Below are positions 19,690 to 27,500 of a stretch of DNA of 27,500 nucleotides, one piece after another. The number at the start of each line of letters is the position of its first letter. The stretch's first letter is position 1. A program made the translations under genes and the position numbers. The stretch is from Actinidia chinensis (Eukaryota > Streptophyta > Magnoliopsida > Ericales > Actinidiaceae). The notes below the pieces were generated by a model. The model did no database searches. It had not been told where the DNA came from and saw nothing but the letters and a program-made list of their open reading frames with translations. Location: NCBI GenBank assembly GCA_009663005.1, contig CM018897.1, forward strand, positions 3,966,312 to 3,993,811, written 5' to 3'.

Positions 19690-19705
19690 TCCTTATATAG
19701 TATAA
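19690..19705 (-). promoter_or_regulatory. TATA box of the phytocyanin pseudogene
   Basis: The minus strand reads ACTATATAAGGAACACC about 60 bp before the ATG at 19635, with a (CT)n/CACACA leader between (19656-19636). The core promoter seems undamaged. Confidence 0.6.
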
Positions 19706-19774
19706 AGGGCATTGGGGTAAGTAGGTGTTTGGTTCACTTAATTCCACTAAAATGTGGATTTGTAAAGGACCCCA

Positions 19775-20060
19775 TCAATTCCCTGGGTATGGGCTTGAGT
19801 CAGACTCCTACCCAATGTCCCAAAAGAAAGTGTAAGGCTCCTATTTCACTTGGAACATGGTTGTTGACAGGTTTTACAATAATAACAGAATATAGTTTAG
19901 ATGTGAGTTTGGTTGGAACGGGTAAGATCTGAACGGGTAAGATTTGGGAATTTCAACAACCAAGTCCCAAGTTTGCCATTCGGGCATTTAGCACAAAGGT
20001 TGGTGGGTGAACCGAACCCAATGCCAAGAGTGTGAGTTCGTGTTATTGCCGATTTATGAG
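19775..20060. repeat. Long imperfect fold-back (hairpin-forming)
   Basis: ACTTGGAACATGGTTGTTGA at 19848-19867 is mirrored by its inverted copy at 19953-19972 (18 of 20 paired). Weaker pairing runs outward on both sides for about 80 bp (for example TGGGTATGGGCTTGAGTC at about 19783 against TGGCATTGGGTTCGGTTC on the reverse strand near 20020). The loop of about 85 bp holds a 15-bp tandem repeat (GAACGGGTAAGATYT, 19916-19945). It is either an old fold-back transposon or a young small-RNA hairpin locus. Confidence 0.5.
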
Positions 20061-21466
20061 TCCATGATTTACCGCTACATGAGTTGAATGGCAAGTGTCG
20101 GTACACCAAAAATAAACAAAAAGAGCTGACCACCTGGACGTGCCTATTTCACTTATTGATTATAAAAATTACCACAAACCCATAAATAGAACATTTGATT
20201 GTCATTATTTTTTCTTACATTTTCACAAACTTTAAACTAATCACAAACATCCAATTAGCAGTGTCACTAATCAAATACGCACGAAAAAAATGCTTTTGAA
20301 ATAAGTTAAAAGGAAGAATCAATTAATTGAACAACTTTGAGAAACAAATGCTATCTGAATCTAAAAGCAGTCATAAACTTGGCTACAGCATTTGGAGAGT
20401 CTTTGTTTTCACGTTTACCAAACAGGTGACTCTCTCTCTCTCTCTCTCCATTTGGGGTTCAGCTTCAGCCAACAGCCCCACTTGTTACCAAGTCTACTCT
20501 GATCTGCCAACCGATCATGTGATTCATACTGCCCCCTTTTTAAGATGCCTCTCCATATATACATACAAACATACACAAATGACGCACCAAAGGAGATCAA
20601 CCAAACCATTCAGAAAAGTAGTTGAGGAATCAGTAATTTATTTTGGAGCTTGTAATTTGATTGAGAAATTATTCAGTAATCTCAGATCACCACGTGGCAG
20701 GACGCATGTCGTTTCTAACCAGTGCACACCAAAGATGATGGATAAGACCGACTTTGTCCCCTACCTAGCTGACCGAGGTGGGTTCTGTGTCACCCATGCA
20801 ACTGCTTTTACTAATCTCGGGACACCATGTTAACAAAGGATAAACCCCATGCACTGATAGTGAAAACCTTTATTACGGGTTTTGCATGCTGAAACTTTCA
20901 GACAACTTCGAATATCGATAATTTCTAGACTTGGAAAACATAATTGACGTACTAAATTAACAACTATCTTCAATGTGGTAGTCAAAAGATGCATATTAGC
21001 CATGTTGAAATTATTTGGTTAAAAGAGCACACATTCCAACTCATGGCAGCGACACCGAGAACTCCAAGATCAAACTGTACTAAAACAATTTTGACCTGGG
21101 CTTAGAGCCAAAAATGAGCAACTTTCTAAGCTTTACCAAATGTTTAGGTAAAACTTCAACTTTCACTTAGATTTTCTAATTATTATTTTCCCACTCTCAA
21201 TTGTTAAGAGTTATCAATACCACACTTAATGAATATATAACTTCAACGTATGAAAACCAATCAAACTGGCTGTGGACCGATTTTGCTTACCATCAGCAAT
21301 TTCACTAAGAAACACATCAAGAAAATTAAGAACAACTTCCAGGAAATGCAATTTCTTTTAGATGAGATGAATCAGAAGTTACCAAGACCAGCAACACCTT
21401 GGATACAAGAAGATAGAAATTGGATACATAAAAGAAAATAAAGCAAGGCAAACAAATTTTCTTATG
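20061..21466. other. Spacer and 3' flank of the coiled-coil gene
   Basis: A (CT)n tract lies at 20430-20448 and a G-box/ABRE core CACGTGGC at 20691-20698. A plus-strand open frame at 20327-20833 has a TTG start, spans the CT repeat and shows no domain, so it is not called. The part next to 21467 presumably contains the 3' UTR of the minus-strand gene. Confidence 0.45.
20430..20448. repeat. (CT)n microsatellite
   Basis: Perfect CT run. Confidence 0.95.
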
Positions 21467-24400
21467 TTACCTTTTATACATTCTAGACTCGGGGGAGTTA
21501 TGTTGCAAGGACGACAGAGGCTTTCTTGGTGAATCAACGTCAGTGAAATCAATTTTCCCATCAGTTGGGCTACACGTCTTGGGGCTAGATTTTCTCTTGC
21601 TTCCCTGCATAGAATGCCAAGTAAATCATGTTACCACCATTTTAGCATGCCAAGCAAGTGAGAAAAAATTTATGCATATGCCCAAATGAAATGCACTCGA
21701 CACATAGAAACACGCACACAAGCTGTATAAATGAGCAACTCTGTAACTGTCTCCTTTTTCTCACCTTGGCAGAAGCACTGCCAGTATGTTTTTCACCAGA
21801 ACTAGGATCCCACCTCTCTTTGTGGTGCCTCGTCAACTTTTTATTCTCCTTGTCCAATACTTTGTTTTCTTGAAACAGCACATTCACCTAAGCATAAAAA
21901 AAGTTGGTTTACGTACTGCTAATATTCCATAAAATCAAATAAATAAGCAAGCAGTTACAGTAACCTGCTTACCTCCTCTTCTGCTCTAGTCAGGTTAATC
22001 CTCAGGTGTTCCTTCTCTTTCTGTAGAGTTTTGACTTCGGCAGCCAGTGCCAAAACCTTCTGAGTTGAGGGCCTCACACTATCCACGGTAGAAAAGGAAA
22101 TTTCAGTAGAAGAAAAAGTCGACAAAACTTGCTAGTTAGAATTGTGCTACACGTCGTGATAGGGCCTTCCATAGACATGTTGCATAGTTTCATAATAATA
22201 AATCATGTCCAAGTAGGAGAGAAATTGAGCTAACCTATTCCACTTCATGAGCAAACTTTGGCACAAATCTACTCCACAATTTGCCTCTAAAAAAGCATGT
22301 GCAGTTTGTGCAACTTCGTTATCACCAACCAATGTTGTTACTAACGACTCAAGTAAAAATTGTTCCGCGGCTGAACCTTCTGCAGATGAATCAACCTTTA
22401 AGATAAAACAATTCAGGTGATTATCAATCTCCACTCAGTGCATCAAACCGGCAATTTTACACAAGCTGTGGTGTAGCGCGTCAGTGAAACAAGGAAAATG
22501 GACAAAAATAATTGTAGAAAGGATTGGGTTCACAAGCCAAATATGGTACCACCCTGTTTCATATCAGAATCCTATTCATGACTTCTGGACAAATAAGTTA
22601 TTTTTTTCAACACCCCACACCCAAGCTGTTAATGTATATAGTAGCTTTGACATAGTACAATAACCATGCCACCTTCTATTTGCACAAGCTCTCATTATTC
22701 AAAAAATCATGAGTAAAATACAATAAGTTTTTGTTGTCTATTATTAATCAACCAACTTTAGCTAAAGAAGCAATTTTGTTAGTTATACGAGAACCCAAAT
22801 ACTATGATATTTACCTCAAAGAGTTTATAATCGAATTCAATAACTGAGAATAAAGTTGATCAGTCAAGAACATCAGTATACTAGAATAGTAGATTGAATA
22901 AACCCAATATTTTAGTTTCCACTGAACAAAAACGAGTTCCATTTTCCCAATATGCAAGACAAGTATCTAATTTGCTCCAAATCACTTTTACACTTATAGT
23001 TTAAAGAGGTTCCATAGGACAGCAAGAAGATATTGCAGATTAAATAATAGAAATTTGGAGATTACAAAATTTCAGTGACATCATGAAGAAAGGTTTGAGG
23101 ACGTCAGGAGGTGTTATGATAGCCCACATATTATCTAACACTACAAATTATACTTGATAAGGGACAAAAATGCCAATCAACAACACAAATCCAACATTTA
23201 CACATACCAATATGGTACAAAATGCCAGTCTAAGTTAAATCACCAACAGATACTATTTCAACATATTAATGCATTTTGAGTCAATATGACAGAACTCCAT
23301 TTCACAAAAAGAAAGCCAAAAAAATCAACAAAGAAAACCGGAAAAAAATACTAGTGGTGGTGGTTCTAGTTGATGATAATTTGATTACATAATAGCTTCT
23401 AAGTTTAAAAGTTAGAAAAAAAAAGTTAAAAAAAGTTTGCCTAAAATTCTTCAAGTTCCCAGTTGTAATGGAGATCTACCCTTAGCGAAGAAAAGGGAAA
23501 CTCCCCTAATCATCCCACCAATGAACTGACAGGTCAGACTAATGCTATCATGAGCGAGAGAGCGTGAGAATGTCTTTTAAAATATGTGCGTGTATATATA
23601 CACACACACACACACACACACATACATTCGGCACAATTTTTGATACATACAAATTCAACACAATTTTATCCAATGTTAACAAAGAATCATGAAATGCTGA
23701 ACTTAGCAATTCCACATGGCTGGGAGCATAAAGGCAGAGGTCTCTATTAAGTTATAGAGCTTTCACTTCACTTGCCCAATCCCACATCGGCTAGATATTA
23801 AATGCAAAGAGACTTTTTCTATAGTCTTTTCATGGTACCTGACTGTTGAAACTTCAGTGGAACAGCAAGAATCTTGTGTCAAAAACAAGGAACAAAAGGG
23901 AATTGCAATAACATGGAGTAAGAGTTGAGTTAAATAACTTAAATCTGAACAATAGAACTATTGGATGGAAAAAACTCAGAATAGCTAGCAAGGATGTTTA
24001 ACAGAGCTTCATAAAACACAACATCCTCCGAACCAAAGAATGAACACATTACTCAGACTGCGCAAGAAACCCTCAAAAGATTTTTGACTTGTGTTGACAG
24101 TTGACTAAATGTCACAGAAAATTAATATTGAAGATGACGTTCAAATCATACAAAATTGGCCATGACAATATCGAAGGCATTCCAAGAAACTTTTGCATCC
24201 TCTAGAGAAACCTTCACACATTTTCTTACTTTAAGCTATCGAATTGGCAAGACAAATTTAAATTATTATCCTTTCATTTTGAAGATATGCACAACTATAA
24301 TAAATTTTGAGCATTAAATAACTATAGAAATACTTCAAAAAATCAATTGAAAATAAGAAATAGCAATTACTATGTATCCAAAACAATAAAGTAATTACCG

Positions 24401-25626
24401 GATGCATCCCAAAATGATGCTTGTAAAACTGCAATTCTTCAGTAACGGTCCTTATTTCCCCCTCCAACTCATTTACTCGAATCTCAGCTTCCTTGGCACG
24501 TTCATCGGCCTCATTCCCAAAATCCATCAATGCTTCTCGATCGCGATCATATAGGGAGCATTCCTTCTCCCACCTCGTACACTGACTCAAAAGATTTGTG
24601 CACTCCTTTGCCAATTTCTGGTTTTCTTCCACAAACCTCTTCAAGGCTTGGGCGTTCATGCTGGATTCAGCCTGATAAAAACATCAAAGAAAACCTCCGG
24701 AATCTGAACTAAAATCCATATCATTGAACATCAATTTCATTTAGAGAGATGTGAAGATATTAGCACTTGATTTGGTTGTTGTATTCATCATCCATTTTGC
24801 AGAATATTTTTGAAAATTTGTTTGGTTCTCGGCTTTCCAAACTCGTTATTTGGAAATTCTTAAAAAAGAAGCCATTTTTTTGGAAAAGTTTAGAAAGATG
24901 TTTCAAATTCTCAAAAATTACATCCGCTAAAATATATTTTTTGTTTCAAAAATAATATTTGAAAACAGTTCTCCAAGTAGGCCATTTGATATCTTCTTAT
25001 CCGAGAATCAAAAATTCAACTCCATATGGTTCACAAAAATTTGGGTCTTCTCTTTCATCTCCTCGATTATTTCCACAAACACAAATTCCACGTTTATAGG
25101 CCCAAATATTCTTCCACAAAATAATCCACCCTTTTTTCCGTTTATTGGTTTTTGTAATGAATAGCATAGTTTTTTTTGTCACATCTCCAACTCTCTCTCC
25201 ATTAGGTTTCTATTTGGTTCTCAGAACTACAAACAAACAATTCTAAAACCCTTAGCGCGATCTAGAAGTAAATATGACATTAATTCATAGAGAAGTGAAG
25301 AGAGTACAAACCCTAGCACGATCTATGAGTAACTGTGAGATTAATTCATAGAGAAAGTGAAGAAAGTACGAACCCTAACGCGATCTATAAGCAAACATGA
25401 GAATAATTTATATAGAAGTGGAGAGAGTACAAACCCTAGCACGTTCGATGACTTCATCTTTCTCTTTCAATTTGATTTGCAAATACAAGTACTGATCTCG
25501 AAGATGCTCGCGGGCTTCTTCGGAGGCTCGAAGCTTAGATTCCAGAGTATTTGTAGATACAGGGAGGCCTAGTGAGTAATCGATCGAATCTCTGATGTAA
25601 TCTTCGATTTCTTGTGAAAGATCCAT
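21467..25626 (-). CDS. Plant coiled-coil protein, six exons, 330 residues
   Basis: Coding exons on the minus strand: 25626-25435, 24671-24399, 22395-22235, 22078-21973, 21887-21765 and 21604-21467. All introns are GT-AG and the frame is open throughout. The protein starts MDLSQEIEDYIRDSIDYSLG. Residues about 28-150 are strongly heptad-like and charged (LESKLRASEEAREHL, LKRFVEENQKLAKEC, IRVNELEGEIRTVTEEL), so an extended coiled coil is expected. Residues about 156-208 form a non-coil Leu/Ala-rich segment (FLLESLVTTLVGDNE). A second short coil follows (VKTLQKEKEHLRINL, NVLFQENKVLDKENKKL). The basic C-tail has three Ser-Pro sites, including a full CDK-type SPRK, and ends HNSPESRMYKR. I remember plant proteins of this layout but no experimentally established function, so none is assigned. 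The exon 4 acceptor could be 22079 (WNSVRPSTQ) or a few bases later. The last codons overlap a donor-like AAAAG|GTAACA, so a further exon cannot be excluded. Confidence 0.9.
23591..23621. repeat. TG-TA-CA compound microsatellite
   Basis: TGTATATATACACACAC..., with a palindromic GTGTATATATACAC start and about ten CA units. Confidence 0.9.
23779..23823 (+). promoter_or_regulatory. Perfect snRNA USE motif in an intron
   Basis: ATCCCACATCG at 23779-23789 matches the plant snRNA upstream sequence element RTCCCACATCG at all 11 positions. A weak TATA (CTATAG) follows 30 nt later. No U1-U6, 7SL or U3 sequence follows that I recognise, so it may be an orphan or repeat-borne motif. Confidence 0.3.
24672..25434 (-). 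other. Intron 1 of the coiled-coil gene, 763 bp
   Basis: Donor AGG|GTTTGT, acceptor TTTTTATCAG|GCTGAA. The 5' part consists of tandem copies of the exon 1-intron 1 junction (listed separately). The middle part (24770-24990) is T-rich with GTTTGG-type motifs and may be an old MITE without clear ends. Confidence 0.85.
25246..25452. repeat. 62-bp tandem repeat copying the splice-donor junction
   Basis: Units are 25246-25307 (62 bp), 25308-25369 (62 bp), 25370-25430 (61 bp) and a partial unit from 25431 into exon 1. Each starts (A/G)AACCCT(T)A(G/A)C and, where complete, ends GAGAGTAC or GAAAGTAC. On the minus strand each repeats TCG(T/C)G(C/T)TAGG|GTT(T/C)GTACT, the real exon-intron boundary. 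AAACCCTA is also the plant telobox. Confidence 0.9.
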
Positions 25627-25791
25627 TCTCGATTCTCAAAACTTAGAAATTTACGGTGATTGTTTGATTCAAATAGGTTTAAAGCCCTGGGCAAGAATTT
25701 TTCTGATCAAACTCTAGATCTGTTACAAGATAATTGTCCGACGAAGATTTCAGTGCCAAGTATGGTGCGAATTTGGGGATTCTGGGAACGA

Positions 25792-25809
25792 AGAGAGAGA
25801 GAGAGAGAG
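25792..25809. repeat. (GA)n tract upstream of the coiled-coil gene
   Basis: Perfect GA run in the probable leader or core promoter, about 170 bp upstream of the ATG; read as CT on the coding strand. Confidence 0.9.
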
Positions 25810-25852
25810 GTCTGGACTAATTTTCTATTTTTTGAGTTCAAATTGCTAGGGC

Positions 25853-25863
25853 TAGCCGTTACA
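25853..25863 (-). promoter_or_regulatory. Near-perfect MSA (mitotic MYB3R) element
   Basis: The minus strand reads TGTAACGGCTA, matching the mitosis-specific activator consensus YCYAACGGYYA at 10 of 11 positions, about 230 bp upstream of the ATG. MSA sites bind three-repeat MYBs that drive G2/M genes. With the SPRK site in the protein this suggests mitotic expression, an inference from one site. Confidence 0.35.
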
Positions 25864-25924
25864 ATAGAACGCGCTCACTGTTTAGGCTTTGTTTGGAACA
25901 TTGGAAATAAATAAAAAATAATAG

Positions 25925-26290
25925 AAAATCAAGTAAGGCCTAGTTTGGCCTGGTTTTATTTCTAGATTTTTTTAGTTGTTTTAGTTTTTAATTTTCTTTT
26001 TATATTTAGTAAAGCTTTTTCAGGATTTGATAAAAAAAAATTTAATGTTCATCCTAACAAGAAGAATCTAAAAATGTAAGAATTTTGTTTGCTGGTAGTA
26101 GTTTACTGTTGGTGCTTTAGAGTTTTAAAGAAAGACATTACAAAAGGAGAGTGAACATAGCAAGAAAAAGTTGATTTATGGGTAAAATCATCACTTTAAA
26201 AAAAAAATTGGATAAATGAGAATTTATAAAATGAACAAAAGTATAAAATTTAAGGAAGGCATACCTTCTTAATTATTACAAAGAGAGAAG
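25925..26290. other. AT-rich spacer, no gene seen
   Basis: Contains GTTTGG-type motifs near 25895 and 25940 that resemble MITE ends, but no matched partner with a target duplication is found. Confidence 0.4.
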
Positions 26291-26302
26291 AACAAAAGCA
26301 AC

Positions 26303-26491
26303 GAGTGATCCTCTAAATTGGGAGTAAAGTGATCTTGAAGTGTGCAAAATAACGCCGTATACTTCAGGATCAAAATAACATCGTTTTGGTGTTACCATAA
26401 AATAATGTCGTTTCAATTGTTAATTAAAACGACGTCGTTTTACACACTTCAATATTACTTCACCCCACCTCTACTTCAGAGGATCCGAATC
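26303..26491. mobile_element. Mutator-like MITE, 189 bp, 10-bp target duplication
   Basis: CAAAAGCAAC flanks both sides (26293-26302 and 26492-26501), a perfect 10-bp duplication. Inverted arms of about 50-55 bp share GATCCTCT, then a G-rich part, then TTGAAGTGTG(C/T)AAAA. The right arm ends in an 18-bp perfect palindrome TAAAACGACGTCGTTTTA (26425-26442), and decayed AACRNCGTTTT versions fill the centre. There is no coding capacity. Long TIRs with a 9-11-bp duplication are diagnostic of Mutator-type elements. Confidence 0.85.
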
Positions 26492-26501
26492 CAAAAGCAA
26501 C

Positions 26502-26912
26502 TAGCTCGATAGGAAATTTTTTTGTGGAATCTACTATTTATTGCAAAAAACAATTAACTGCTTGTATCGGTATATTCAGTTAGTTGACCAAGCTGTTCAC
26601 TAACGGAGGGAAAAAAATTGTAATGCAACTAAAGTCCTCAGGGAGGGGGATGTAGTTTTCAATAGATCAAGGGTGCTAGTGTATTAGTTAGAAACTTCAG
26701 GGGAGATTAGTGTAATTTACCCTTTACCCTTTTTGTCGGGCCAAACATGCCTTTAGTTGGAATCTGGGCCAAACGTTTATTTTTTGTGGTTGGACTGCTC
26801 CGTTTAGTGGGCTGGGCCGACTCGCGTTGATCCTTCCGTTGAGGTGCGTAAGCTGCACGCGCTGATGTGATTTGGTACGGCCATTCACTACGTTTTGTCC
26901 GTTTGGTACAAT
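26502..26912. other. Spacer, no gene seen
   Basis: Moderately GC-richer from 26740 to 26880 with GGGCC motifs. No exon, RNA gene or element boundary is supported. Confidence 0.45.
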
Positions 26913-26915
26913 TTA

Positions 26916-27009
26916 GGCTCCGTTTGGTAGTGCTTAAAGCCCAATCTTTTTTTAAGCTTGCTCACCAAAAGCTAATAATTTTTGATTTTTTTGTTTGCTT
27001 TTGGGGTTC

Positions 27010-27057
<48 letters not shown>

Positions 27058-27149
27058 AAAAAAACAAAAAAAAAAAAAGCCAACTCTTATTGGCTTTTTT
27101 TGCTTATTTTAAGCCAAAAAGCCAATACAAAGCTGGTGCCAAACGGCCC
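26916..27149. mobile_element. Tourist-like (PIF/Harbinger) MITE, 234 bp
   Basis: TTA flanks both ends (26913-26915 and 27150-27152). The left end GGCTCCGTTTGGTAGTGCTT pairs with the reverse complement of the right end, GGGCCGTTTGGCACCAGCTT. A further inner inverted pair (AAAAGCC... against GGCTTTTT) and two poly-A tracts fill the centre. A TTA duplication and GG-start TIRs fit Tourist-type MITEs. Frames in it are lysine runs from poly-A. Confidence 0.75.
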
Positions 27150-27152
27150 TTA

Positions 27153-27500
27153 ATGCATTGTGGTGTTCGCGATGCACGTACCAATCTATATTATAAAATA
27201 TAATTATTTTAAATTTTAAAATTATTTTTTATTATTTATAGTTAAAATTTATTTAAATTAATTCAACGTTTAAGATTTTATTTAAAAATTTTTTTTTCAA
27301 AAAAAATATATTTTTTTAAAAGTATGAGACTCATATAGTTTCTTATCTAATGGACAAAACACCTCTAAATCTGAACATATTTTTTATTCATTAGATTATT
27401 TTTTTAGTGGAACCCACACCAAAAAAAAATTAAAACACATCTTTATTTCCTCCTCATTTCTCCCAAATTAGCACAATATTTTTAAAATCATTATATTTTT
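27153..27500. other. Very AT-rich DNA to window end, no gene seen
   Basis: Long A and T runs only; nothing with structure or coding character is visible. Confidence 0.5.

Larger units (their letters stand above)
22396..24398 (-). other. Intron 2 of the coiled-coil gene, about 2 kb
   Basis: Bounded by CCG|GTAATTAC and TTATCTTAAAG|GTTGAT. It holds a TG/TA/CA microsatellite (23591-23621) and, on the opposite strand, a perfect snRNA-type USE (23779-23789). No coding exon or bounded transposon is seen inside. Confidence 0.8.

Noticed and set aside
20327..20833. 168-codon plus-strand frame as a gene
   Set aside because: Starts with TTG, runs through a CT microsatellite (SLSLSL) and shows no recognisable domain.
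25934..26752. Large element with AAGGCCTAGTTTGGCC / inverted GGCCAAACATGCCTTT ends
   Set aside because: The match is short and no target duplication agrees; probably common GTTTGG-type motifs.
1..27500. tRNA genes, CRISPR arrays, or prokaryotic-style operons
   Set aside because: No cloverleaf with both pol III boxes and a foldable acceptor, no regularly spaced repeat-spacer pattern, and plant-type introns exclude a prokaryotic origin.

Overview
The window is nuclear DNA of a flowering plant, most likely a eudicot. It is AT-rich, its genes carry GT-AG introns, it is full of (GA)n microsatellites and small inverted-repeat transposons, and its recognisable proteins belong to plant families (classical arabinogalactan protein, phytocyanin, a plant-type coiled-coil protein). 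The species cannot be named from the sequence. No operon, CRISPR array, phage or bacterial system is present, and I see no multi-gene system.

Layout. 1-4,370: gene-poor DNA with short tandem duplications, a decayed coding-like patch on the minus strand (about 2,571-3,105) and a decayed LTR/TRIM-like remnant (about 3,116-3,340). 4,380-6,190: a pyrimidine-rich leader-like exon with a good splice donor, then an unusual composite tandem array (period about 480-510 bp). 6,500-9,250: AT-rich spacer, a GC-richer block with CCGAGCTCGG palindromes (about 7,560-8,560, probable retrotransposon LTR remnant) and a stretch with snRNA-promoter-like boxes. 9,588-11,548: a 111-bp MITE, a TRIM-like retrotransposon and a 408-bp MITE. 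12,250-14,690: a degenerate minisatellite, two weak tRNA-like SINE candidates, and an old plastid 16S rRNA fragment (NUPT) split by a 218-bp transposon. 15,500-16,700: an arabinogalactan-protein gene whose frame breaks in the middle. 17,000-18,250: AT-rich repeats. 18,520-19,700: a phytocyanin pseudogene (minus strand) with intact promoter and splice sites but several coding lesions. 19,770-20,060: a long imperfect fold-back. 21,467-25,626: the only clearly intact gene, a six-exon minus-strand gene for a 330-residue coiled-coil protein. 26,303-27,152: two well-delimited MITEs.

The genes do not form a pathway. The AGP and the phytocyanin are both secreted, GPI-anchored cell-surface families, but one is broken and the other is frame-disrupted as given. 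The most informative structures are the NUPT split by a transposon, the tandem copies of the splice donor at the start of intron 1 of the coiled-coil gene, and the two broken cell-surface genes. All functional statements are inferences from sequence reading; no database search was run.
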